In this document: positions 1 to 11,900 of the stretch, in pieces
Position numbering within the stretch: the first letter of the stretch is position 1
Layout: every line of letters starts with the position of its first letter
From: Arcuatula senhousia
Lineage: Eukaryota; Mollusca; Bivalvia; Mytilida; Mytilidae
DNA: 64,000 nt
Assembly: GCA_963971305.1 (NCBI GenBank)
Contig: OZ020308.1
Location: 29,789,275 to 29,853,274, forward strand
Direction of reading: 5' to 3'
Translations under genes and position numbers: made by a program
The notes under the pieces: model-generated
Told to the model about the DNA's origin: nothing
Seen by the model: only the letters and a program-made list of their open reading frames with translations
Databases searched by the model: none

Positions 1-1520
1 CTCATTTTTTATTCCATACATCATTGCAGGTGTTTTAATTTCTGGAGACAGACCTAAAATAGATTTCACAATATTTGCCCTACTAGTGGTGTCTTTTAAT
101 GTAAATACATGGTGCATTTTGCTCCCTGTAATTCTGCCTTTTCTGTGTTTATGCCACAATTTGCATTTGGACTGCTTCGCGGTCAGCTCTGTGAGTCTTT
201 TTACTGATTTTTCATTAAGACTTTCTTTAAGGGCTTCAATAACATTAATATTTTCTATGCTGTCAAATTTGCTCAAGACTTCAAATGGCGTAAGTGGTAA
301 ATGGACGTGTTCCTTCATATCCACACAAGTAAGAAGAGCAGCAGTAGGTGCAATTCTACGGAGAGTATTTAGATCATTATTGCTGAGCTTGTCACTACGT
401 GGAACAGTTTGTTTTGTTGGTGGTGCTGGCACTGTCACTGTTTGTCCATACTTCGGTCGCTGAAAATCAATATCTTTTAGAGGTGCTGGTGTAGCCTAAA
501 AAAAAGAAAAAAATAAGTAAATGCTTGTCTATGTGACTTAATTACATGATATTTAAAATGCGTTAAACTTATAAAAAAAAAGTTGTAAGAAGGTTGTGTT
601 TTGATAACATTTTAATAAACAACAATGATAATTTTTACTTACCGGTACAAAATTTATTTTAAAAAAGATCTAGAGCAACCTAAGTATATCAACATAAACT
701 ATATGTAGTATATACCTTTTTCTTTGACATGTCATTCCAAGAGCAAAGCAGGCTTGTACAGGCGGAGTCCTCTGACTTTAGTCTTCTTAATGCGTCTACT
801 TTGTAAGCAACAGCTGCTGCGTGACTGCATGCTTTTCCTGCCCTAAAAGATAATTGAATGAAAAATTATAAAAATAAAAATCTTTTTTTTATTCTGACCT
901 AGACAAATTATTGTTTTAATTAACTTGAACAGAGAATAAATATAAAACATGTTTATAGACTATAGGAAATGAAGATCAGAATGAAGGTTTTGATAAATAT
1001 TATTATTCATTACAATTGTTATTAATTTTATACTAGTCTAATAATATATTGAAAAAAGATCTTACCCTGCCATACATGTACAGTGTGCTGTTAAAATTTC
1101 ACCATTCTTATGTGCAATAATGTAGGTCTTGTAATAATCCTTTTTGTTGGATTGTCTTTGACTGGGTAAAACTTCTGCCATCAAATAAACATGGTCCTTC
1201 ATTTTGGGATCATGAAATAAAACTGTTTGTACATGTCCAAGCACAAAATATTGATATCCATCCAGTGATTTTACATTTTTTACTTCTGCTCTTGAATAAA
1301 AACATGATGTCTCCACAAAATACTGGTATATATCTGGATAGGAAATATCAGGCCATTCATTTACATTGTTACTCCATAAACTCTTTGTTATGCCATAGGG
1401 GTCTGGTAAAACAACATCATCTACTGTTAATTTTTCAATGTAAAAAACTGCATCTTCATTAGACAATGTTTTTGCATAATCAGACAGAGCAACAGCAGTA
1501 AAATTAAATATTCCATCCAT
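1..1520 (-). CDS. Partial SWIM zinc-finger / YqaJ-like nuclease-domain protein, three exons visible
   Basis: Three exons join in frame: 1520-1066, 842-716 and 495-1, the last running off the left edge. Donors are GTAAG (1065) and GTATA (715); acceptors are TCTTTTAG and a T-rich TTTTTTTAG. The joined reading frame has no stop for about 358 codons. The SWIM motif CxC(n)CxH is split by intron 1: CTC lies at the end of the first exon and CSH at the start of the second, read as AHCTCMAG then AGKACSHAAAVAYK. Exon 3 contains KLWHKHRKGRITGSK followed by NIVKSILG and MMYGIKNE, the pattern expected at the N-terminal part of a YqaJ (lambda-exonuclease-like) nuclease fold; its catalytic residues would lie beyond the window. 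I placed the start at ATG 1520 (MDGIFNFTAV). A GTG-initiated extension to 1529 is weaker, and AG at 1532-1531 could be a splice acceptor, so an upstream exon is possible. SWIM plus YqaJ proteins occur as multicopy genes in aquatic invertebrates; the substrate here is unknown. Confidence 0.75.
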
Positions 1521-1670
1521 AATTAACACTCTAAATTAAAGGAAAGTATTTCTTTGTTTACTACACTCAATATACAACAACATATGATAACTGATAATGT
1601 TTTGCCTCCAGTGATGCACGTGTATAGATAAGAGGTTAGAGGTCAGCTATTTTTAGGGTATTGGAAAGTT
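1521..1670. other. Upstream flank of the gene, no element recognised
   Basis: AT-rich sequence between the gene start and the first repeat. It has a plausible minus-strand 3-prime splice site (TTTAATTTAG ending at 1531). No TATA box or other promoter element can be assigned with confidence. Confidence 0.4.
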
Positions 1671-2449
1671 ATCTATAAGGTAATAGTGGTATGGCGAGTT
1701 GATTTTTGACATTAAAATTTTTTTATCGTCAGCCATTTTCAAAATGGCCGCCGTTTCCCGCCAAAATAAAAGTTACACCAATTTTGATAAAAATCGGTAT
1801 TTGAGGTAATAGTGGTATGCCGAGTTGACTTCAACATCAATTTTTTTTTATCGTCGGCCATTTTCAAAGTGGCCGCCGTTTCCCGCCAAAATTAAAGTTA
1901 CTCCGATTTTGATGAAAACTGGTATATAAGGTAATAGTGGTATGGCGAGTTGATTTTTGACATCGAAAATTGTTTATCATTGGCCATTTCCTAAAAAGCT
2001 GCCATTTCCCGCCAAAATTAGACTTACTCCGATTTTAATGAAAATTAATATACAGCGTAATTGTGGTATGGGGAGTCCATTTTTAGCATCAAAATTTGTT
2101 TATGGTCTGGTGCAACAGCTTTTGGATGCGACTGTGTGACTATTCTCGACCATATGAGATTAAGGGAGAATAATATCTTATATGGATGTCAACCAAAAGC
2201 TTCTCCGTAACGTTTTTACCATTTCATTGAAGAGTGGCTCCATTGTGGAGGACGAGAGCGGTAGTTATGCTCGCTAGTCACCACAATAGTTTACAAGTAC
2301 GCTACCAATGCTTGTAAAAAGGGTGCTTCAATGGAATCATAAGGGCGTCATTGCTGAAAAAGGGTTCCCACAAAAGCCAGATATATTGTCAAAGAGGGGT
2401 ACGTGAGGGGACATGTATGTGACTCGCTTGCGATCACAATTAGAACGAG
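1671..2449 (+). mobile_element. 5-prime-truncated S-body Helentron-like element with G-class tail
   Basis: Begins directly inside the S minisatellite (ATAAGGTAATAGTGGTATGG). Units of about 125 bp carry GGCCATTTT and AAAATGGCCGCC at about 1732, 1857 and 1983. It ends with GTGAGGGGACAT, the hairpin GTGACTCGC/GCGATCAC and the variant terminus CGAG before TTATTATT. No head is present, so its 5-prime part is missing. It is interrupted by the foldback sequence at 2112-2336. Confidence 0.65.
2112..2336. repeat. Nested foldback sequence inside the first S element
   Basis: It replaces the expected minisatellite and contains several inverted repeats: AGCTTTTGG with CCAAAAGCT; CATATGAGAT with ATCTTATATG; CATTGAAG with CTTCAATG; CATTGTGG with CCACAATAG; TTTACAAG with CTTGTAAA. 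The last three are nested inside one another. No ORF. It could be a small foldback transposon or a rearranged piece. The insertion boundaries are not resolved. Confidence 0.45.
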
Positions 2450-2460
2450 TTATTATTATT

Positions 2461-2599
2461 ATGTCCCCGAACACGAAGTGTCGGGGACATATTGTTTTTG
2501 CTCGGTTTCTTATTATTATTATTATTATTATGTCCCCGAACACGAAGTGTCGGGGACATATTGTTTTTGCTCGGTTTCTTATTATTATTATTATTATTA
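2461..2599 (+). mobile_element. Two stacked G-class heads
   Basis: Heads start at 2461 and 2530. Each has ATGTCCCCGAACAC, a short loop, GTGTCGGGGACAT, the leader ATTGTTTTTGCTCGGTTTC and then (TTA)n. Under the nesting model the second head belongs to the S body at 2600-3761 and the first to the S body at 3792-4947. Confidence 0.7.
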
Positions 2600-3760
2600 T
2601 TTTTCTCGGTATTCTGGATCGTGAACTTGTCCACCTCATTTTTTCGACATCTTTTAAGGTAGGAAGCTGAAAATTCATAAATCAAGAGTATGGAATGGGA
2701 TATTGTGCTTTTTGTATTTTTCGCCGAAATCGAACGACCCCATATAGGTAAAAAAAGGGCCTCAAAATGGCTCCTCAAAACCGAAGTTGAATTTTTCCTG
2801 GCATTTCTGATCCGGCAGGGGTAGGAAAAATTCCCTTATAGGTTAAGTGCAGATATACATTACCTTTCATTTAAAAAAAAATTTTGAAAATCGGACTTAC
2901 CGTTTTCAAAATTTTGCAAAAAATCGAAAATTATTTTTTTTGTAAGATTGAGTTATCTTTCTTTGTACCATATATTTTGTGATATTAATGAAAAAAATTC
3001 TCAACTTTGTTATTTCTTAATGAAAATTGGTTTACAAGGTAATAGTGGTATGCCGAGTTCAATTTTGGAATCGAAATTTTTTTTTGGGCGGCCATTTTAA
3101 AAATGGCCGCCATTTCCCGCCAAAATTAAAATTACTCCGATTTTATTGAAAATTGGTATATAAGGTAATTGTGGTATGGCGAGTTGATTTTTGACATCAA
3201 ATTTTTTTTTATCGTCGGCCATTTTCAAAATGGCCGCCGTTTCCCGCCAAAATTAAAGTTATTCTGATTTTGATGAAAATTGGTTTACAAGGTAATAGTG
3301 GTATGCCGAGTTCAATTTTGGAATCGAAATTTTTTTTTTTGGGGGCTGCCATTTTCAAAATGGCCGCCATTTCCCGCCAAAATTAAAATTACTCCGATTT
3401 TAATGAAAATTGGTATATAAGGTAATAGTGGTATGGCAAGTTGATTTTTGACATCAAAATTTTTTTATCGTCGGCCATTTTCAAAATGGCCGCCGTTTCC
3501 CGCCAAAATTAAATTTACTCAGATTTTAACGAAAATTGGTATATAAGGTAATATATGTATGGTGAGTTGATTTTTGACATCGAAATATTTTTATTGTCGG
3601 CCATTTTAAAAATGGCCGCCGTTTCCCGCCAAAATTAAACTTACTCCTATTTTGAAGAAAATTGGATAAATTAAGTTATCTCAAATGCCAAGAGACATTG
3701 ACAAAGAGGGGTACGTGAGGGGACATTTTTGTGACTCGCTTGCGATCACAATAAGAACTA

Positions 3761-3761
<1 letters not shown>
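2600..3761 (+). mobile_element. S-body Helentron-like element, G-class tail
   Basis: Opens with TCTCGGTATTCTGGATCGTGA then ACTTGTCC. A unique stretch of about 400 bp follows (GGTAGGAAGCTG; GATCCGGCAGGGGTAGG). Five minisatellite units of roughly 125 bp then carry GGCCATTTTxAAAATGGCCGCC (near 3089, 3217, 3352, 3472, 3598). The 3-prime end has GAGGGGACAT, the hairpin GTGACTCGC/GCGATCAC and terminal CTAG at 3758-3761. No Rep or helicase coding sequence, so non-autonomous. Confidence 0.72.
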
Positions 3762-3791
<30 letters not shown>

Positions 3792-3793
<2 letters not shown>

Positions 3794-4947
3794 TTTCTCG
3801 GTATTCTGGATCGTGAACTTGTCCACCTCATTTTTTCGACATCTTTTAAGGTAGGAAGCTGAAAATTCATAAATGAAGAGTATGGAATGGGAGATTGTGC
3901 TTTTTGTATTTTTCGCCGAAATCGAACGACCCCATATAGGTAAAAAAAGGGCATCAAAATGGCTCCTCGAAACCGAAGTTGAATTTTTCCTGGCATTTCT
4001 GATCCGGCAGGGGTAGGAAAAATTCCCTTATAGGTTAAGTGCGGATATACAATACCTTTCAATAAAAAAAAAAAATTTGAAAATCGGACTTACCGTTTTC
4101 AAAATTTTGCAAAAAATCGAAAATTAATTTTTTTGTAAGATTGAGTTATATTTCTTTGTACCATATATTTTGTGATATTAATGAAAAAAATTCTCAACTG
4201 TTATTTCTTAATGAAAATTGGTTTACAAGGTAGTAGTGGTATGCCGACTTCAATTTTGGAATCGAAATTTTTTTTTGGGCGGCCATTTTAAAAATGGCCG
4301 CCATTTCCCGCCAAAATTAAAATTACTCCGATTTTAATGAAAATTGGTATATAAGGTAATTGTGGTATGGCGAGTTGATTTTTGACATCAATTTTTTTTT
4401 ATCGTCGGCCATTTTCAAAATGGCCGCCGTTTCCCGCCAAAATTAAAGTTATTCTGATTTTTATGAAAATTGGTTTACAAGGTAATAGTGCTATGCCGAG
4501 TTCAATTTTGGAATCGAAATTTTTTTTGGGGCCGCCATTTTCAAAATGGCCGCCATTTCCCGTCAAAATTAAAATTACTCCTATTTTAATGAAAATTGGT
4601 ATATAAGGTAATAGTGGTATGGCTAGTTGATTTTTGACATCAACATTTTTTTATCGTAGGCCATTTTCAAAATGGCCGCCGTTTCCCGCCAAAATTAAAT
4701 TTACTCAGATTTTAACGAAAATTGGTATATAAGGTAATATATGTATGGTGAGTTGATTTTTGACATCGAAATATTTTTATTGTCGGCCATTTTAAAAATG
4801 GCCACCGTTTCCCGCCAAAATTAAACTTACTCCTATTTTGATGAAAATTGGATAAATTAAGTTATCTCAAATGCCAAGAGACATTGACAAAGAGGGGTAC
4901 GTGAGGGGACATTTTTGTGACTCGCTTGCGATCACAATTAGAACTAG
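3792..4947 (+). mobile_element. S-body element, G-class tail
   Basis: Same structure as the preceding S element: TCTCGGTATTCTGG start, about five minisatellite units near 4282, 4409, 4538, 4660 and 4785, and tail GAGGGGACAT plus hairpin ending CTAG at 4944-4947. It has no head of its own immediately upstream; the preceding sequence is the (TTA)n next to the previous tail. From 4332 onward it is duplicated at 16450. Confidence 0.72.
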
Positions 4948-4954
4948 TTATTAT

Positions 4955-5875
4955 TTTTTTTCTCGGTATTCTGGAGTGTGAACTTGTCCACCTCATTTTT
5001 TCGACATCTTTTAAGGTAGGAAGCTGAAACTTCATATATCAAGAGTATGGAATGGGAGATTGTGCTTTTTGTATTTTTCGTCGAAATCGAACGACCCCTT
5101 ATAGGTAAAAAAAGGGCCTCAAAATGGCTCTTCGAAACCGAAGTTGAATTTTTCCTGGCATTTCGGATTCGGCAGGGGTAGGAAAAATTCCTTTATAGGT
5201 TAAGTGCGGATATTTAATACCTTTCATTTAAAAAAAAATTGGAAAATCGGACTTACCGTTTTCGAAATTTTGCAAAAAATCGAAAATTATTTTTTTTGTA
5301 AGATTGAGTTATCTTTCTTTGTACAATATATTTTGCAATAGTAATAAAAAAATTCTCAACTTTGTCATTTGTTAATGAAAATTGATCTACAAGGTAATAG
5401 TGGTATGCCAAGTTCATTTTTGGTATCGACAATTTTTGTGGCGGCAATTTTCAAAATGGCGGCTAAAATGGCTGCCATTTTCCCGCCAAAATTTAAACTT
5501 GTTCCGATTTTGATGAAAATTAATATTTAAGGTAATAGTGGTATGGCGAGGTGAATTTTGACATCAACATTTTTTTTTATCGTCGGCCATTTTCAAAATG
5601 GCCGCCGTTTCCCGCCAAAATTAAAGTTACTCTGATTTTGTTGAAAGCTGGTATATAAGGTAAAAGTGGTTTGGCGAGTTGATTTTTGACATTGAAATTT
5701 ATTTATCGTCGACCATTTTTAAAATGTCTGCCGTTTCCCGCCAAATTTTAACTAACTCCTACATTGATGAAAATTGGGTATATTAAATTATCTCAAATGC
5801 AAAGAGGCATATTGACAAAGAGGGGTACTTTAGGGGACATATATGTGACTCGCTTGCGATCACAATTACAACTAG
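4955..5875 (+). mobile_element. S-body element, G-class tail, head not found
   Basis: Starts TCTCGGTATTCTGGAGTG and ends TTAGGGGACAT, the GTGACTCGC/GCGATCAC hairpin and CTAG at 5872-5875. The minisatellite is shorter, with units near 5446, 5587 and 5707. It is one of five G-class tails in the window without a matching head. Duplicated at 17073-17993. Confidence 0.68.
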
Positions 5876-5880
5876 TTATT

Positions 5881-5992
5881 ATATATCCCAAACACTATGT
5901 TTGGGAGATATATTGTTTTTACTCTGTTATTATTATATCTCCCAAACACTATGTTTGGGAGATATATTGTTTTTACTCTGTTTCTTATTATT
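5881..5992 (+). mobile_element. Two stacked T-class heads
   Basis: Head 1 at 5881 (ATATATCCCAAAC, loop, GTTTGGGAGATAT) and head 2 at 5935 (ATATCTCCCAAAC, same right arm), each followed by ATTGTTTTTACTCTG and TTATT. The matching T-class tails that remain unpaired elsewhere end at 33497 and 35233, beyond the satellite and F element. Confidence 0.65.
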
Positions 5993-8900
5993 AAGGTCTT
6001 TCACGACTACGGTCGTAAAGACCTTCTAGCAATTCTTCTGATTATTATTATTATTATTATTCATCCGCCACAAATTCTACTTTTTTGTTTCGCGACATAT
6101 CATTTCGATACTTAAGGTAGTATATCAGTCATGAAAAACAAATTTCAAATTTAGTCCGTTAAGCGAAACTATTTATAGTCACGGAGTTATCTCCCCTTAC
6201 ACCATAAAGTTTGTTGGTACATCTCCTCCTAAACTACAATACAAATAGAAAAAGGAAGGCATGCAAAGTGATGAGGGACTCATAAAGGTGCTTTATGGAA
6301 CCATTTCATAAATGTTTAACCACTTCCTGTTAATGATTTTAAGAGTCGAAAAGTGTCGCGACATAATAAATTGCTCAAAATGCAATTTCAAGGTTAACTA
6401 CATATTATGATCTATTTTTCACATACTTTTCCATATTTGAGTCAGGTTTTTTTAGTGCTAAACAGTTGTCCAATGTCTAATCTACCTATTTAAACCAAAA
6501 AATGACAAAAAATTGCTAAATTATTTGACGCGAATGGATTTTTAAGATATTTACACCGGTGTTAGGTACGGAGTAACCGTATGACCTTGACTGACTTTTC
6601 AAGGTCAAATCAACTTAATGACAATTTTCCAACACTTTTTTACTATTTAAGGGTCTCAGATATAAAAAATGAAAAAAATGAAAATTTATCCCCCCTTTTT
6701 CCCAAAAATGTGAAATTTGACATTTTTGCACTAAAAGTAGTCAAAACATGTTAATTGTACTACTTTTAATCATTTTTAGTCAAAATCAGATGAAAAAATG
6801 TCGACCGATCCTTATTAAGGTCTTTCACGACTACGGTCGTAAAGACCTTCTAGCAATTCTTCTGATTATTATTATTATTATTATTTTCTTCCGCCACAAA
6901 TTTTACTTTTTTGTTTCGCGACATATCATTTCAATACGTAAGGTAGTATACCGGTCATGAAAAACCAATTTAAAAATGAGTCCGCTTAGGGAAACTATTT
7001 TTATTTACGCAGTTATCTCCCCTAAAAAATTAAAGCATGTGTCGCATCTCCTCTTAAACTACAATAAAAACACAAAAATTAAAGCATGCAATGTAATAAG
7101 GAACTAATAAAGAGGTGAATAGGACAATTTCATAAATTTCAGACTACTTCCTGGTGAAAAATTAAGAGGCGAAAAGTGTCGCGACATAATAAATTGCTCA
7201 AAATGCAATTTTTAGCTTAACTACATATTATGATCTATTTTTTTCATAAATTTCCATATTTGAGTCAGGTTTTTTTAGTGCTAAACAGTTGTCTAATGTC
7301 TATTCTACCTATTTGACCCAAAAATGACCAAAAAATGCAGAACTATTAGACGCGATTGGATTTTTAAGAAATTTACACCGGTCTTTGGTACAGAGTAACC
7401 GTATGACCTTGACTGACTTTTCAAGGTCAAATCAACTTAATGACACTATTCCAACACATTTAAACCATTTAAGGGTCTCAGATATAAAAAATGAAAAAAA
7501 TGNNNNNNNNNNNNNNNNNNNNNNNNNNNNNNNNNNNNNNNNNNNNNNNNNNNNNNNNNNNNNNNNNNNNNNNNNNNNNNNNNNNNNNNNNNNNNNNNNN
7601 NNNNNNNNNNNNNNNNNNNNNNNNNNNNNNNNNNNNNNNNNNNNNNNNNNNNNNNNNNNNNNNNNNNNNNNNNNNNNNNNNNNNNNNNNNNNNNNNNNNN
7701 NNTAATGATTTTAAGAGTCGAAAAGTGTCGCGACATAATAAATTGCTCAAAATGCAATTTCAAGGTTAACTACATATTATGATCTATTTTTCACATACTT
7801 TTCCATATTTGAGTCAGGTTTTTTTAGTGCTAAACAGTTGTCCAATGTCTAATCTACCTATTTAAACCAAAAAATGACAAAAAATTGCTAAATTATTTGA
7901 CGCGAATGGATTTTTAAGATATTTACACCGGTGTTAGGTACGGAGTAACCGTATGACCTTGACTGACTTTTCAAGGTCAAATCAACTTAATGACAATTTT
8001 CCAACACTTTTTTACTATTTAAGGGTCTCAGATATAAAAAATGAAAAAAATGAAAATTTATCCCCCCTTTTTCCCAAAAATGTGAAATTTGACATTTTTG
8101 CACTAAAAGTAGTCAAAACATGTTAATTGTACTACTTTTAATCATTTTTAGTCAAAATCAGATGAAAAAATGTCGACCGATCCTTATTAAGGTCTTTCAC
8201 GACTACGGTCGTAAAGACCTTCTAGCAATTCTTCTGATTATTATTATTATTATTATTTTCTTCCGCCACAAATTTTACTTTTTTGTTTCGCGACATATCA
8301 TTTCAATACGTAAGGTAGTATACCGGTCATGAAAAACCAATTTAAAAATGAGTCCGCTTAGGGAAACTATTTTTATTTACGCAGTTATCTCCCCTAAAAA
8401 ATTAAAGCATGTGTCGCATCTCCTCTTAAACTACAATAAAAACACAAAAATTAAAGCATGCAATGTAATAAGGAACTAATAAAGAGGTGAATAGGACAAT
8501 TTCATAAATTTCAGACTACTTCCTGGTGAAAAATTAAGAGGCGAAAAGTGTCGCGACATAATAAATTGCTCAAAATGCAATTTTTAGCTTAACTACATAT
8601 TATGATCTATTTTTTTCATAAATTTCCATATTTGAGTCAGGTTTTTTTAGTGCTAAACAGTTGTCTAATGTCTATTCTACCTATTTGACCCAAAAATGAC
8701 CAAAAAATGCAGAACTATTAGACGCGATTGGATTTTTAAGAAATTTACACCGGTCTTTGGTACAGAGTAACCGTATGACCTTGACTGACTTTTCAAGGTC
8801 AAATCAACTTAATGACACTATTCCAACACATTTAAACCATTTAAGGGTCTCAGATATAAAAAATGAAAAAAATGAAAATTTATCCCCCCTTTTTCCCAAA

Positions 8901-11900
8901 AATGTGAAATTTGACATTTTTGCACTAAAAGTGGTCAAAACATGTTAATTGTACTACTTTTAATCATTTTTAGTCAAAATCAGATGAAAAAATGTCGACC
9001 GGTCCTTATTAAGGTCTTTCACGACTACGGTCGTAAAGACCTTCTAGCAATTCTTCTGATTATTATTATTATTATTATTCATCCGCCACAAATTCTACTT
9101 TTTTGTTTCGCGACATATCATTTCGATACTTAAGGTAGTATATCAGTCATGAAAAACAAATTTCAAATTTAGTCCGTTAAGCGAAACTATTTATAGTCAC
9201 GGAGTTATCTCCCCTTACACCATAAAGTTTGTTGGTACATCTCCTCCTAAACTACAATACAAATAGAAAAAGGAAGGCATGCAAAGTGATGAGGGACTCA
9301 TAAAGGTGCTTTATGGAACCATTTCATAAATGTTTAACCACTTCCTGTTAATGATTTTAAGAGTCGAAAAGTGTCGCGACATAATAAATTGCTCAAAATG
9401 CAATTTCAAGGTTAACTACATATTATGATCTATTTTTCACATACTTTTCCATATTTGAGTCAGGTTTTTTTAGTGCTAAACAGTTGTCCAATGTCTAATC
9501 TACCTATTTAAACCAAAAAATGACAAAAAATTGCTTAATTATTTGACGCGAATGGATTTTTAAGATATTTACACCGGTGTTAGGTACGGAGTAACCGTAT
9601 GACCTTGACTGACTTTTCAAGGTCAAATCAACTTAATGACAATTTTCCAACACTTTTTTACTATTTAAGGGTCTCAGATATAAAAAATGAAAAAAATGAA
9701 AATTTATCCCCCCTTTTTCCCAAAAATGTGAAATTTGACATTTTTGCACTAAAAGTAGTCAAAACATGTTAATTGTACTACTTTTAATCATTTTTAGTCA
9801 AAATCAGATGAAAAAATGTCGACCGATCCTTATTAAGGTCTTTCACGACTACGGTCGTAAAGACCTTCTAGCAATTCTTCTGATTATTATTATTATTATT
9901 ATTTTCTTCCGCCACAAATTTTACTTTTTTGTTTCGCGACATATCATTTCAATACGTAAGGTAGTATACCGGTCATGAAAAACCAATTTAAAAATGAGTC
10001 CGCTTAGGGAAACTATTTTTATTTACGCAGTTATCTCCCCTAAAAAATTAAAGCATGTGTCGCATCTCCTCTTAAACTACAATAAAAACACAAAAATTAA
10101 AGCATGCAATGTAATAAGGAACTAATAAAGAGGTGAATAGGACAATTTCATAAATTTCAGACTACTTCCTGGTGAAAAATTAAGAGGCGAAAAGTGTCGC
10201 GACATAATAAATTGCTCAAAATGCAATTTTTAGCTTAACTACATATTATGATCTATTTTTTTCATAAATTTCCATATTTGAGTCAGGTTTTTTTAGTGCT
10301 AAACAGTTGTCTAATGTCTATTCTACCTATTTGACCCAAAAATGACCAAAAAATGCAGAACTATTAGACGCGATTGGATTTTTAAGAAATTTACACCGGT
10401 CTTTGGTACAGAGTAACCGTATGACCTTGACTGACTTTTCAAGGTCAAATCAACTTAATGACACTATTCCAACACATTTAAACCATTTAAGGGTCTCAGA
10501 TATAAAAAATGAAAAAAATGAAAATTTATCCCCCCTTTTTCCCAAAAATGTGAAATTTGACATTTTTGCACTAAAAGTGGTCAAAACATGTTAATTGTAC
10601 TACTTTTAATCATTTTTAGTCAAAATCAGATGAAAAAATGTCGACCGGTCCTTATTAAGGTCTTTCACGACTACGGTCGTAAAGACCTTCTAGCAATTCT
10701 TCTGATTATTATTATTATTATTATTCATCCGCCACAAATTCTACTTTTTTGTTTCGCGACATATCATTTCGATACTTAAGGTAGTATATCAGTCATGAAA
10801 AACAAATTTCAAATTTAGTCCGTTAAGCGAAACTATTTATAGTCACGGAGTTATCTCCCCTTACACCATAAAGTTTGTTGGTACATCTCCTCCTAAACTA
10901 CAATACAAATAGAAAAAGGAAGGCATGCAAAGTGATGAGGGACTCATAAAGGTGCTTTATGGAACCATTTCATAAATGTTTAACCACTTCCTGTTAATGA
11001 TTTTAAGAGTCGAAAAGTGTCGCGACATAATAAATTGCTCAAAATGCAATTTCAAGGTTAACTACATATTATGATCTATTTTTCACATACTTTTCCATAT
11101 TTGAGTCAGGTTTTTTTAGTGCTAAACAGTTGTCCAATGTCTAATCTACCTATTTAAACCAAAAAATGACAAAAAATTGCTAAATTATTTGACGCGAATG
11201 GATTTTTAAGATATTTACACCGGTGTTAGGTACGGAGTAACCGTATGACCTTGACTGACTTTTCAAGGTCAAATCAACTTAATGACAATTTTTCAACACT
11301 TTTTTACTATTTAAGGGTCTCAGATATAAAAAATGAAAAAAATGAAAATTTATCCCCCCTTTTTCCCAAAAATGTGAAATTTGACATTTTTGCACTAAAA
11401 GTAGTCAAAACATGTTAATTGTACTACTTTTAATCATTTTTAGTCAAAATCAGATGAAAAAATGTCGACCGATCCTTATTAAGGTCTTTCACGACTACGG
11501 TCGTAAAGACCTTCTAGCAATTCTTCTGATTATTATTATTATTATTATTTTCTTCCGCCACAAATTTTACTTTTTTGTTTCGCGACATATCATTTCAATA
11601 CGTAAGGTAGTATACCGGTCATGAAAAACCAATTTAAAAATGAGTCCGCTTAGGGAAACTATTTTTATTTACGCAGTTATCTCCCCTAAAAAATTAAAGC
11701 ATGTGTCGCATCTCCTCTTAAACTACAATAAAAACACAAAAATTAAAGCATGCAATGTAATAAGGAACTAATAAAGAGGTGAATAGGACAATTTCATAAA
11801 TTTCAGACTACTTCCTGGTGAAAAATTAAGAGGCGAAAAGTGTCGCGACATAATAAATTGCTCAAAATGCAATTTTTAGCTTAACTACATATTATGATCT

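Noticed and set aside
86..463. Plus-strand 125-residue ORF at the left edge
   Set aside because: It is the antisense shadow of exon 3 of the SWIM/YqaJ gene, whose minus-strand frame is open, spliced and domain-bearing.
2400..2450. tRNA or small RNA gene at the GTGACTCGCTTGCGATCAC hairpins
   Set aside because: There is no cloverleaf or A/B box. The hairpin recurs at each G-class 3-prime end beside CTAG, which identifies it as a transposon terminus.
7385..7769. ORFs spanning the N gap
   Set aside because: They are open only because unknown bases cannot produce stops.
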